Assembly: GCF_052857255.1 (NCBI RefSeq) | Contig: NC_135505.1 | Coordinates: 58,943,149-59,007,148, forward strand | Direction: 5' to 3' | DNA length: 64,000 nt | Source of the DNA: Amblyomma americanum | Lineage: Eukaryota; Arthropoda; Arachnida; Ixodida; Ixodidae | Shown: positions 22,548-33,098 of the stretch, piece after piece | How the letters are laid out: the number at the start of each line of letters is the position of its first letter | Position numbering within the stretch: the stretch's first letter is position 1 | Translations under genes and position numbers: made by a program | The notes under the pieces: model-generated | Told to the model about the DNA's origin: nothing | Databases searched by the model: none | Seen by the model: the letters and a program-made list of their open reading frames with translations, nothing else

Positions 22548-22690
22548 AGTGCTATTTTTGAAAAAGACAAGGCGCTACAAGCACACGCGTAAAAAGACGA
22601 GGATACAAAATACAGGAGCCTGTCTTTCGTCTCGTTGTCGTTTTGTGCGTGTACTTGTAGTGCCTTGTATTTTTCAGAAATTCAAAACCA
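22548..22690 (+). repeat. Imperfect hairpin (about 45-bp arms), Penelope-end-like
   Basis: The left arm at about 22553-22600 contains 'gacaaggcgctacaagcaca'. The right arm at about 22632-22678 contains its near reverse complement, with 'gtacttgtagtgccttgt'. The loop is about 30 bp. The right end runs into 'aaccaactagcccgg', resembling the tail of Penelope-like elements. It may be an orphan terminal repeat of such an element. Confidence 0.55.
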
Positions 22691-23880
22691 ACTAGCCCGG
22701 CAACATACGCTATTTAAGTACGAATGCTATATGAGGATTCTATGGAATCGAATAAGTTTTTCCTAGCAATTACTGTCAGAAAATTTAATTTATAAGATGA
22801 AAACGTAGCGTGCACAAAAAGAAACTTATGAAGCAAGCCCAACAACAATGAAGGTGTGGCTATGTTTCAGCCAGTGACGAAACGGGAGAATGTATATTAT
22901 GAAATGAATTCACGAGAAATCTGAATTGGACGCCAACCTTATTTTCTGTAATTATTTCGGCGCACAGAACTGCCTAAATGTAAGAATAGAGACTCCGAAC
23001 TGTCGTCTCTGCAGATAACTTCCCTAGATATTTGCCCGCTCTAGGCCAGGTCATGAACACTGATCCGCTTTTCTTCTTACGTGTGTCCTTGGCAGTGCCA
23101 ACTCTTTCAAAAGGCAGATTGCACATTCTTCAGAGGAGAAATTGAACTGTCGAGGTGTCCGTTGTGACTGAGGGGCACCAAGATAATGTTCTGTCTAAGA
23201 TTAAATTTAACGTGAATTTGGTAGGGTTTTTGGTAGGCCATGAAATTTTCTAACAAGCAAATGTTATAAACCGTGACTTGGTGGGAAAATGGCTTGAAAT
23301 TGTTGAATACTACGACTGCTCCTCAGCAATACCCGACGCGTACACCAGCGTAATGCTCTCTTAATCCAGCATATGAGAAAATGTTTTTCTTGCAAAATCT
23401 TGAGTAATACGGTGATTGCATGGCGGTAGCCGCACCGAATGATCCCTTAGGCAGCTATGCACGAAGCAGAGAATTGAGACACTATCTCTCAACGCACAAA
23501 ACCTTGGCACCCTCTCTCAACGCACAAAACCTTGACAACCTCCACGAAGAAGGCCAGGTGAAGCACATAACATCGACACTCTCACAGTGTGCAATGGAAC
23601 TGGTGGGGCTACGCGCGAAAGCAAGGTGCGCTCGTGCAGTGCATATGCAATACCTTCATTCGTACTTGATGTCACCTGCATGCAAGAGACAAGCATCACA
23701 CTAGGATACAGCACCTACTTTCTCAGACCGCACAGCTTAGTGGCCACGCTTACGCCCAAAGGACGCAGCAAAGTAACATCACATGTTGCAAACAATCGTT
23801 CGAAGTCAACTACTTGCTCTTAGAAATCCTGCCCACCACCCGCTGTTAAGAGAGCATGTTCGTCGTCAGTATAAAAAACC
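22691..23880 (+). other. Intron, no gene recognised; local 22-bp duplication
   Basis: No coding motif. 'ctctcaacgcacaaaaccttg' occurs twice in tandem with a short spacer at about 23488-23535. Confidence 0.5.
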
Positions 23881-24720
23881 CGACAAAATATAGGTTTCGT
23901 TTTATGACCATTTATGATCTGATAGAACCTGCCCTATGCGATCCACCCCATTCACATTCTTCCAGTTATTTCTCTCTCATTGTCCGGATCAGCTGTCACT
24001 CGTAGTCCTAAGTATTTCTTTACCACTTCCAGCACCTCGCTGCCAGCTGTCAACTGCTATTCCCTTGCTAGACTGCTGAATATTGCTTTGGTTTTCTGCA
24101 TGTTAATTTCAACACCCACCGTACTGCCCTGCTTGTCTAACTTATTGATCATTCATTGCAGTTCGCCTCCTGAGTAGCCTAGCAAGGCAATGCAATAAAC
24201 GAATCGCTTTTTGCTCCATTAACTCTTATCCCCAACTGTTCCCAATTCACGCTTCAGAATACCTCCTGGAAACAGGCGATTATTAGCATTTTTGAGATCG
24301 TGTCTCCCTGCGTGACAACTCTTCTTATTGGAATATTCTTGCTGATATTATGTCGTACTATGGTAGCTGTGTACTCGGTATAGACATCTTCCAGTATTTT
24401 TGAATGAGCCTCTTCTACATCCTGATTCCGACTGCTTGTATGACTGCTGATGTGTCAATTAAGTCAAATGCTTGCTTTTAATCAACGAAGGCGATATATA
24501 GGGGTTCATTATATTCTGCGCATTCCTCCATCATCTGGTTGATAGTGTCAGTATGGTATATTACCGAATATTCTTTACGTAAGCCTATCTCATAGTTTGG
24601 CTGATTGAAGTCAAAGGTTGCCCTGACTCTATTTGCGATTACTGTAGTAAATACCTTGAGGGCAGCAACCAGTGAAATAATTTGTCTAATTTTGTTCAAG
24701 TGCTCTGTAGCTGCCAGAGC
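23881..24720 (-). mobile_element. LINE RT fragment
   Basis: The minus-strand frame 24478-24699 reads 'KVFTTVIANRVRATFDFNQP', 'EYSVIYHTDTINQMMEEC' and ends '(L)YIAFVD', motif A of a LINE RT with the catalytic Asp. Continuing down-strand in broken frames, a 'VGVEINMQKTKAI' thumb-region phrase is readable near 24070-24120. The domain spacing suggests an RTE/CR1-like LINE. Highly degenerate. Confidence 0.75.
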
Positions 24721-25424
24721 AGCTGAATGCAGGCCCTAATGTGCGTCACGCTCTGTAAGCAGATGACGTCACTTTATCAGCTACAACATGCTCCGAAAGG
24801 CAGATAGAGGATGGCTTCCAGTAAACGATTGACGCATTGTACAGATAAAAGCGTGAAAGCGGCGTACAGTGTCTAAGAAAAAATCAGAACTAATACCATT
24901 TAAATGCGGTCACGGGGCAAGAAGCCGTAGCTTGGAGCCAGTATAGATGTTCACTTACCCATAACTCAGCCTTTTACACGGAATAGGGCCTAAAATACAC
25001 CCACACAAATGACCGCTATGCATGGAATATCCGAACCTCTCACACTAGATGGCACGCATGCTGGCAGTCCGGAAAATTCTATACTGATATCCTGAGCCGT
25101 GGGTGGCCGCGCTGTACAGCCGAAACCTAGGGGACCAAAGACAACTCGTTTATAAGGTGAAGGAAATAGCTAAGGCCGTAGAAGCCCTGGAGCCATGGCC
25201 CCTACTAGTCCTGGAGCCGCAGAGCTCTCTATTCAATAAAATATTTATGATCACCAGGACCATTAGGTAAGCAATTTATCATGCTAGCGCAAACATCTTC
25301 GGCGAAGCTGCATCGCTAACACGAATGCTTGAAATGGCAATAGCTGTACATCCAGCTAATATTTTTAAATAAAAAGAAAAAAAATGTGCTAAAATTTTGG
25401 ATAAAAATTAACATGATGTAAAAA
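24721..25424 (+). other. Intron, no gene recognised
   Basis: No supportable coding or repeat feature. 'ctggagcc' occurs twice near 25185-25215. Confidence 0.5.
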
Positions 25425-25600
25425 TGAGGGCGCGCATGCGTGGCAAAGACGGGGATGACCATGCGCTTCAGCCCAATCGATATCGACACAAATGTCTGGG
25501 CTCGACCTGGCTCATGACCTTTCGCCGCTGCGCCTATCGGCCTAGTTCCATTCAATAAACCCTCTGGAGCTCCACAGCCGTACTCTCCCGACACCTGCAA
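25425..25600 (+). repeat. 5' LTR of Ty3-3
   Basis: The segment 25431-25540 aligns with 35233-35345, sharing 'atgcgcttcagcc' and 'gctcgacctggct' in the same order and spacing. An AATAAA lies at about 25553. Outer boundaries are approximate. Confidence 0.65.
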
Positions 25601-25626
25601 TGCCTGACGATCTCTAACATGAAGCC

Positions 25627-26700
25627 GTGCAAGTGGACTCAGCAATTATCTGTACCAGCTCCCCTGGCCAACGGGACCCAGCCATCTTCAGCGGGACCGA
25701 TGAGCAGGATATCGAATATTGGCTCACGTCTTACGAGCGGGTGCACCTTTACAGCAAATGGGACACAGCGATGAAACTAAATAAAGTCATCTTTATTCAC
25801 TGCGTGGCTAACCGGTGGTATCAGAGCCACGAGGTGGACATCCGAACATTGCGTTCAGGATGATGTCCCCAAAGTATTCGGTCGCTCGACTTTCCGGAAA
25901 CTCCGCGCCAAACAACGCTAGCGAGCATACTCTCAGCATGTCGGCAAAACTTTATAAAATACACCGAAAACGTCCTTAACATATGCAAATGTGTAAACAT
26001 CCCGAAGCGTAAGATCACAAAATTTAACACATCTTGAAGAGTACTGACGACGACGTCTTTCAGATGCTGTTAGTGCGCAACTTGTGCACCGTTGCTGAAG
26101 TCACCTTCTGCCAGTGGTTCCAAGAGCTGCGCAAGCAGAGCATTCTGACTCGTCAGTACCTCAGGCACGTTACCGGGCAGACGCCAGCAGCTGATACCTC
26201 CTCGCTGATGCAACCGATCAAAAACTGTTCGAGTAGGAGTGGCGGGTCAGCTCCCTCTCCTGCCCAGCCCTGCAGAGAAAGCTCCATATGTTGCTTCGGC
26301 TCTTCGACACGCCATTCAAAAGTACCGAGTCTCTTCTAAACGTCCATTCGTCACCTGTCTGTTGCCGTTCCGCTGATGTACGCCAATATCATCGGCCATC
26401 TTCCGCCTCCTGTTGCCGGTCCCCTGGAGTACACAGGCGTCGTAACCAGACCTCGACCGCCTACCTACCCTTTGCTTGCAATACCTGCGCGAGAGGCGGT
26501 GCCTTATCTTCGAGCGGCTCCTCGAGTCCGCACTCCCTGGTGCACAATCGCAACCGACGTAGTTGCTTCACTTGCGGCTTTCATGATCATGTGACAAGGC
26601 TGCGCCGTCGTCCCCCAGCTTCTGCACCACCTTCTCAAGAACCCGTGTACTGGTTTACCACGGGGAAATATTCCGAGCCTGCTTAGAAGCCGTCCAGTGG
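25627..26700 (+). pseudogene. Ty3-3 gag
   Basis: The first frame (25627-25863) contains 'PAIFSGTDEQDIEYWLTSYE', 'AMKLNKVIF' and 'RWYQSHE', a capsid N-terminal signature of arthropod Ty3 elements (P-x-F-x-G...W-x-x-x-Y). A later frame has 'CFTCGFHDHVTRLRRR', a zinc knuckle whose last Cys is lost, probably by frameshift. Several frames are needed to span it, so gag is inactive. Confidence 0.75.
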
Positions 26701-26859
26701 TCCTTTTTTCCATGACGGCCCTTTCTACACACCGTTAACCTTCGAGAGGAGCAACTCCTCTCCTATGCGACGTCGCTCCAATATTACTCAAAAAGGTAAC
26801 TAGGTGCCGCATTCTTCAGGCAAAAACTAGGCCTCCGTTTAACTTTCAAAAGCCTCGTA

Positions 26860-27386
26860 TATTTCCTACTAATCTTATCGAAGTTGCTGTCGAGAAAATT
26901 TCGGTCATAGTGCTTGTTGGCACTTGTGCTGCTATTTCTATTATGGAGGAAGAACTTTGTTGCTCGTTAAGGAGGGTAAAGACGCCAATTGCTGTACTAT
27001 CACTGCGCACGGCCAACGCTGAGCTCATCAATCGTTCGCAGCGTGTACCGCTCGAGTTGTGATTCAGGACTCCCTGTACCCGATAGAATTCGTCGTGCTG
27101 CCTTCCTCTTCCAAGTCTGTTATTACTCGCTGAGATTTCCTTTTCCGCCATGAAGCTATCATCCACTGTACTCGATCGGAAGTCGGGTTATCTCTGCCCA
27201 ATGTACTGCCGGAAGCTACTCCTTCTGTTGCCCGTGGTAAAGCCCTCCATACCAAAGACATCAACTTTTCCTCAGCCTCTTGCGTTCTTGTTCAGTTGTC
27301 TTGAGGAGTTCTCAGTGACGACACTCAACTCTTCATCCCAAACAATACTATTCTGCTCCGCAAGAGTCTTCCATTGCAATACGTCG
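26860..27386 (+). pseudogene. Ty3-3 aspartic protease and linker
   Basis: Fragmented + strand reading gives 'EVAVEKISVIVLVGTCAAIS', where the retropepsin DTG triad would sit but reads GTC. Next comes 'IQDSLYPIEFVVLPSSS', then the 'FIPNNTILLRKSLPLQYV' linker that precedes RT in this family. The nested LTR element interrupts immediately after. Confidence 0.7.
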
Positions 27387-27558
27387 TGTGGCGCACAAAG
27401 AAACCAGATGCAGTGCGGCCACACTCATTGGAGAGTGTCCAAGGCGTAGCGTTGGCTGCTGTGCCAGCAAGGCGCCTCCAGCGTTCTGATCGGCTCGCGC
27501 TTAATGTTCTTCGTTCTCTTCTCGCGTGCCGCTACGGCAGCTACAAGGTGGCCCTACA
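27387..27558 (-). repeat. 3' LTR of nested element
   Basis: 172 bp, TG...CA ends, strongly similar to 29055-29227 with scattered substitutions ('gctgctgtgccagcaaggcg' is shared exactly). Confidence 0.8.
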
Positions 27559-27667
27559 GGGGCACCCGCCCAGCGCGAAGGAGTTTGCGCAAGATGAGCT
27601 GCACTGAAATAAGTATGCACAAGGAAGCACACACACTAAATGAAAAGGAACAGATGTGAAAGGCCGG

Positions 27668-28279
27668 TCAAGTTAAATCACTAGTTCCATGTGGGGCCGT
27701 CGGATGGCGGTGCAAAATCAGGAGGGCGAGCCTGGCTACTTGGAAGTGGTCGAGATTTGGCACGAAATGTAAGCGCGGGAGGAGTGACCAAGTAGCTGCT
27801 ACCGCCCAAGGAATGTCGGTTGCCTCGTCTACTGGCTGACATCGCGGATCCGGATTGGGCGGGTAATGGGCTTGATGCAGTCCCGTGGGTGGAGGAGGCT
27901 GTAAGTCAGCGGCGGGAAGTGCGGCATCCATGCGATGAAGTGCTTGGTACACGGCGGAGAGGTCGATAACGGCGTAGTCGGCAGCGAGGCCTGAACGCAC
28001 GTAGTAGCTGGCTGTTGTGCCCGCGACGCAAAAACGTCGCTTGTCGCTGAACTTGCCGCTGGCCGCTACTGTAACGGGATATGATGCACTGAACTGTCGA
28101 AAGGCGCGGAGACGGAGCCGGGGTAGGCGACTTATGAGTGCCAGCCGCATTGAAGAGAGCGAACGCTGAGCTAATGGCAGCGCAGTCAGTAGAGGCAAAG
28201 GGGGAGTAGAGGACGGCATGGTCACAAATGGCCGTAAGGGATGGTGCAGATGCCACCGGCTGCGGTGAAGGAGACGCAA
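27668..28279 (-). CDS. Uncharacterised ORF inside nested LTR element
   Basis: A 203-codon minus-strand frame, the longest in the internal region. It is Pro/Leu/Ala-rich with a 'LQPPPPTGLHQAHYPPNPDP' segment. I recognise no capsid, knuckle or enzyme motif. An overlapping frame (27906-28337) is also open, so coding status is uncertain. It may be a gag remnant of an unfamiliar family or non-coding GC-rich sequence. Confidence 0.3.
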   Translation of the reverse strand: MRLLHRSRWHLHHPLRPFVTMPSSTPPLPLLTALPLAQRSLSSMRLALISRLPRLRLRAFRQFSASYPVTVAASGKFSDKRRFCVAGTTASYYVRSGLAADYAVIDLSAVYQALHRMDAALPAADLQPPPPTGLHQAHYPPNPDPRCQPVDEATDIPWAVAATWSLLPRLHFVPNLDHFQVARLALLILHRHPTAPHGTSDLT

Positions 28280-29054
28280 GGTGGATTCTCGAAGCCTCGC
28301 CGAAAACAGAAGCTGCAGTGGTTGCCGCGGCTGTCACGGTTGCACCTGTACGGCTTACGGCGTCAGATGTACAGCAAGCGGCGTGGCTCTGTGCAAGCAG
28401 ATTATCTGGAGAAACTATACAGCGTCAGGTACGCACGTGGCTGTCGGCAGGAGGCAGAGTGGGCCGCGCCGGAGGCAGGGACGGAGGTGCCGACGAACTT
28501 GCGTGCAAGGCAATGTGGTTACACTGGTCGAAGAACCAGTCGAAGAGATGAGGCGCTCGACGAGTGGTACCGCATCCGTTAAAACCGTGAAAGCACTCAC
28601 GGGAGTATGCGAACTAGACTGAGCTAGAGCCGCTGCTTTGAGCTGTACTGGGTTCTGTTGCTTCACTATGTGGCGGATTGCTGGCAGCTGAGTGGTGGAG
28701 TGGGGCGCAGTAAAAACGGAAAAAAGCTTCTTTCAGTCTATTGAACAGGTTGAGTTCCGGGGGCGGAAGGTCGAACTGGTCCAAGGTGTTGGCGGGCAAC
28801 TTCCACTTGACGACAAGGAACCGCCAAATCTCGGACTACACGCCGTTGACATAGAACTGGCTGGGCATTCACTTGCGCGAGTCAAGCAATGGGGCTGTGT
28901 TGGCGGAATGGCCACAGCTGTACACGGGACGGGTCCACGGGTAGGATCGGGGGCTGCTCATCTTGCGGTAAGTCTATGGTGAGGCAGGAACTCGAAGGTA
29001 GAGCTGCGGTGCTCCGGTTTTGGGGTTGTTCGGGCTGTCCTAGGTCACCAAATA

Positions 29055-29227
29055 TGTGGCGCACAAAGAAACCAGATATGGCGCGGCCACATTTATTTGA
29101 GGGCTTCCCACCGCGTAGCGTTGGCTGCTGTGCCAGCAAGGCGCGTCTAGCGTTCTGATCGGGTCACGCTTAGTGTTCTTCGTAGTCTTCGCGCGTGCCG
29201 CTACGCCCACTACATGGTGGCGCTACA
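29055..29227 (-). repeat. 5' LTR of nested element
   Basis: 173 bp, partner of the repeat at 27387-27558. On the minus strand it is followed by TATT and TGGTGACC, the presumed primer-binding site at 29043-29050. Confidence 0.8.
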
Positions 29228-29529
29228 GCAGTTAAGCTCTGTGTCCACTGGCCTCTCAATACTATTGGCCTGTAACCCACTTTTCTTTCCTACCATTCTG
29301 CTCCTTGGTGAATGCCACAGCAGCAGTGTGCGGCCCTTCACATCAGTGCTCATCCACGAGGTGACTGACGATACACCACACCTCGCCATGAACTCGCTCA
29401 GCCCACCTTCTGGGTCGGACCCCTCTTCTAACGAATTTTTCTTACACTCTATCGACGTCGATCTTCCTACGCCGCCAGGGACACAGCTTCTCACCATTAT
29501 TCATCAGCTCTGCTCTCCCTTCGACGCTA

Positions 29530-30420
29530 AGCAAGGCCTTTTGGGCCGCGCTTGCACTGTCCCCCTTTGCATTGACACTGGTGCCCACACGCCACTGCTG
29601 CGGCGCCTCTATCTTGTGCCTGCCATCAAGAGCCAGACTTTTGAAGAGCAAGTCGACCAGAAGCTTCACAACAGCCTCATTAAGACCTTACGCAGACCTT
29701 GACATCGCCTGTTTTGCTAGTGATAAAAAAAGAGCTCCATACGGTTCTGTGTACTTTAACTCCGTCTTAACAGATCCTGCGCAAGGACGTCTGTTTTCTA
29801 CCACGCATAGAGGACTATGTGGTCTGCTTGCAAGTGGCAGAGCTCTTCCCTCAATTTACATTTTCAGTACTGAAAGCTCCCTATGGAAGCAGTCAATCGC
29901 CCCAAAACAGCGTTTGTGACCCCCGACGGTTTGGACGAATTTACTGCGATGCCACTCGGCTTTTGTAATGCCCTGCGAAATTCAAAAAGTATGATGGATA
30001 CCATTTTGCATTGACTTGACTGGAAGATGTGCCTATGCTACCTCGGCCGCATTGTCTTTTCCTTCGACTTCGACACCCATTTATGCCACCTTAAGCACAT
30101 CTTGACTTGCCTCTCTGACATCGGCCTGCTGCTAAACTTGAAAAAACTGCCTTCTGCTGCACGTCAGCTGCCCACTGTAGGCCACGTTGTCTACATGCAA
30201 GAGATTTGTACATACCTGGGGAAACTTCGTACTGTGGCCGCCTTTCCCGAACTTCCCTCCATGAAAGACGTAGATCAGCTTCCTAGGTCTGTGCTCTTCT
30301 TTCGATGCTTTGTTCTCCACTTTGCTTCTATTGCTATTCTCTTAATAGAATGGTCCGACCGTTTCGATTTATCGCTGTGCTTTCCAGCATGGGACTGTAC
30401 CTATAACATCTTCTGAAACG
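29530..30420 (+). pseudogene. Ty3-3 reverse transcriptase
   Basis: It resumes right after the nested element. 'CIDTGAHTPLLRRLY' and 'FEEQVDQKLHNSLIK' form the RT entry; then, in other frames, 'MPLGFCNAL' (normally MPFGLCNAP), 'MCLCYLGRIVFSFDFDTHL' and 'LHLNLKK'-like thumb sequence. The catalytic YLDD box reads YLGR, so both metal-binding Asp residues are gone. Confidence 0.8.
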
Positions 30421-30429
30421 TCCTCACGG

Positions 30430-30860
30430 CAGCGGTCATACTTTGGCGCTTCTATTTGAACTCTAGCACTCCTACCGAAGTCCACACGGACGAGAGTGAT
30501 GTTGGCCTTGGCGCCGTACTCGCTGAGCGCATCCTTCATTTTGATGAACACGTCATTGTCTATGCAAGCTGCACACTTACGAAGGCTGAATGTTATTATT
30601 GCGTCGGTGAAAAAGAGGATCTGGCCCACGGGTGGGCTTTGCCAATTTCCGCTCTTGCGTTTATGGCCTTTGTTTTGCTTTCTGATAAATCATAATTTGC
30701 TTTGTTGGCTTTCCTCCTTGAAAGACCCATTCGGCCGCCTTGCCAGGTGGGCCGTTAGTCTGCAGGAACATGACATCCGCGTGGTGTATCGCTCCGGCCG
30801 CCAGCTTCAAGGCACTGATGCACTGTCTCGCTTCTCACTTCCAGCCGAGATCGCCAGCCT
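30430..30860 (+). pseudogene. Ty3-3 RNase H
   Basis: '[19 protein letters not shown]', '[16 protein letters not shown]' and, in the next frame, '[20 protein letters not shown]', the complete run of Ty3 RNase H landmarks from the first Asp to the linker into integrase. A frame change occurs near 30620-30700. Confidence 0.8.
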
Positions 30861-31115
30861 TTTGCACCTCTGACGCCTCCCCATCGCCACTTCACATAAG
30901 CGACATACGCTCAGCGCAACGTACCGACCCCTACATCGATTCTCTTCTCGACTTTCGCTCTAACTCCACGGCTGCTTCTCCATCCGATGCTCTCCGCCGC
31001 CATGCTTCGCACTTCGAAATTCGTGGTAATCTCTTTTATCGCTGGAACTGCAGCTCAGGAGGCCAAAAGTGTTTTCTCGTTATTCCGGCCCACTTGCGCA
31101 CGCAAATATGCACCT
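30860..31115 (+). pseudogene. Ty3-3 integrase, N-terminal part (5' of Penelope insertion)
   Basis: 'RTDPYIDSLLDFRSNSTAAS' and 'HFEIRGNLFYRWN' and 'FLVIPAHLRTQIC' are the pre-zinc region of a Ty3 integrase. The coding sequence stops abruptly at the Penelope-like insertion and resumes at 34133, with the shared 13 bp CAAATATGCACCT on both sides. Confidence 0.8.
31103..31115 (+). repeat. Target-site duplication, left copy
   Basis: CAAATATGCACCT, identical to 34133-34145. It is part of the Ty3-3 integrase coding sequence. Confidence 0.85.
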
Positions 31116-32135
31116 TATAATAAACTGCACATCTCCAACCAAAAATTTAACTTTAACCCAACTTTTCGAAGCCGACTCGGCTCCTTCATCAGGGGTCACT
31201 GAGGGCAGTAGCTAGCGTCTTTTAAGTTCGGAGGGGGGGGGGGGGGGTGAAATAACAGCTGTGTCCCGAATGGCGCGGTGAAGAGGGGTTTTAGGCGGTT
31301 AGTCATGCTGGCGCACTGCAGGGAGGTGCTGAATGGCGACTTTTTTTCGTTGCGTTGAAGATCCAAGTCCCTGGGCATATACTGGGGGCAGGTTTCCTTT
31401 TGTGCGGTTGATATTGTTCGGGGTGGTTTGGATATGCCAGGATTCCAGAAGGAGCCTCTTGTGGTAATTTGTCTCGGTTCCGAGGATGCGGGTTTCTTCA
31501 AAGTTGATTCTATGGCCGGAGTCCTCGGAATGTTCGGCTACTGGATTGCGCTCTCTTGCAAATTTGCGGACGTCGTTCTTATGTTGCCAAATTCTTTCTT
31601 TGAAATTTTTGGTTTCACCGATATAGCTTGCGTCACAGTCGGTGCGTGGAATCTGGTAGACAATGCCTTGGGCTCTTTCTCTCGGCGGCCGGTCTTTGGG
31701 AACAGGTAGGCAAAGCGCAACAGTGTTTGTGGGCTTGTGCGCAGCCTGGAGACCCGATTTTTTGATGATTCGGGCGAAGCTTCGCTGACACCTCCGACAT
31801 AAGGTAAAGTGACGTATTTTGGTGGTGGCGTTGGTCTTTGTGCATTGATTTCTTAATAAATGTTGTGTTTTTGTCGTCGAATGGTTTTTCGATTAAAGCC
31901 TTTTGGGTAGCCGTTCATGATGAGTTCTTAGAATATCGTGCGCTGTTCTTTTTTTCTGTCAAGTCCTGCGCTGCAGTGTGTCTCAACTCTTCTGACCAGC
32001 GTCTTCACCACTGATGCTTTATGGACTGTCGGGTGGTTCGAAGAGAAGTGGAGATACCTGCCTGAGTAAGTTGTTTTGCGGTATACGGAGAATTGAAGGT
32101 TATTGTCGTTTCGGGACACGACGACGTCCAAAAAC
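31116..32135 (-). repeat. Left inverted arm of nested Penelope-like element
   Basis: Reverse complement of about 33060-34085. Both ends share 'ataataaactgcacatctcc', a poly-G/poly-C tract (31231-31247 here, 33950-33961 there) and the GIY-YIG coding region. Confidence 0.85.
31300..31730 (-). pseudogene. Penelope-like GIY-YIG endonuclease, minus-strand copy
   Basis: In two frames the minus strand gives the same protein as the intact copy at 33215-33895. The GIY-YIG region lies around 31650, and the 'RNPVAEHSEDSGHRINFEET' helix and 'LLLESWHIQT' with the conserved Glu lie near 31440-31560. Frameshifts break it. Confidence 0.75.
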
Positions 32136-33098
32136 GCAGGGAGGTTTCTTGTTCCACCTCTAGCGTGAACTAAATGTCAGGTTCTACGGAGTTTAAACGA
32201 CGAAGGAAATTTTGTCTTAAATTTTTTTGTTTACGGCGAACCAGTAGTCGATATACCTGAGGAAAATCATTGGTTTCGGGTGGAATGAGTTGAGGGCTCG
32301 TTGTTCGACGTGTTCCATTGTTAAATTTGCCATAACGACAGAGATGAATGCTCCCATTGGTGTTCCTTTCACTTGTCGGTAAAACTCCCCGCTTGACGAG
32401 AAGTATGTGTTTGATAGGCACAACTCCAGGAGGCGGCACACCATTTACACTCAGCGGGGTTCATGCCCTGAGCGTGTCGTCGCGTTGCAGGGCGTCACGG
32501 GTAGCGGCCACCGCAAGCTTCACGGGGATGTTTGTGAAAAGGGACACCACGTCGAGGTAGACAAGGCATTCGTCGGCCTCAAGGGTGGCTTGGGACACCA
32601 GTTCGATGAAGTGACTGAAATGACGGATATGGGTCGCTGTTTTTCCTGCGATTGGGGATATTAGTTTGTGAAGGTATTCTGACAACGAGAAAAGAGGGGA
32701 ACACCGGAAGTCGACGATCGGGCTCAAAGGGATCCCGGTTTGTGGACTTTGGGCAGGCCGTAGAATGCTGGAGCCGATCTGTTGGTGCTCAATAACTGAA
32801 GGTAGAGATGTTGGAAAGTGGGGTGTTTTTCGAATACTTCTTTCAATGTTTTGTTTAGCCTTGCTTGGGTAGTGGTTGTGGGGTCCTTCTTCAGTTTTTC
32901 ATATTCTTGACTGCTGAGTAAGGTGGATATTTTCTCTTCGTAGTCCCGTCTGTCCAGAACGACTGTTGTGTTGCCCTTGTCCGCTGGGAGGATCACTATG
33001 TTTGTGTCTGTCTTGAGGTCTTGTAGGGCTTGCCTTTTGTCCGGATATAGGTTTGATTCTCTGCCGTTTTTGAACGTCTTCGTGTCCCGAAATGACAA
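32136..33098 (-). pseudogene. Penelope-like reverse transcriptase core
   Basis: The minus-strand frame 32724-33098 has 'DTNIVILPADKGNTTVVLDR' and 'SAPAFYGLPKVHKPG', diagnostic Penelope RT phrases. Continuing, 'ECLVYLDVVSLFTNIPV' is motif A (32461-32727). After a frameshift, 'QVKGTPMGAFISVVMANLTM' (motif B) and 'FLRYIDYWFAV' (motif C) occur at 32217-32444. The YVDD-type box reads YIDY, so the second Asp is lost. This central part has no inverted partner in the element. Confidence 0.85.

Larger units (their letters stand above)
27387..29227 (-). mobile_element. 1.84-kb LTR retroelement lacking pol, nested in Ty3-3
   Basis: Two direct repeats of 172-173 bp (27387-27558 and 29055-29227) begin TGTGGCGCACAAAG and end with CTACA. 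They enclose 1,496 bp with no RT, RNase H or integrase motif. A primer-site-like TGGTGACC lies next to the right repeat on the minus strand, so the element runs right to left. The internal region has minus-strand open frames rich in Pro and Ser. It looks like a non-autonomous or internally deleted LTR element. I could not define a convincing target duplication. Confidence 0.8.
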
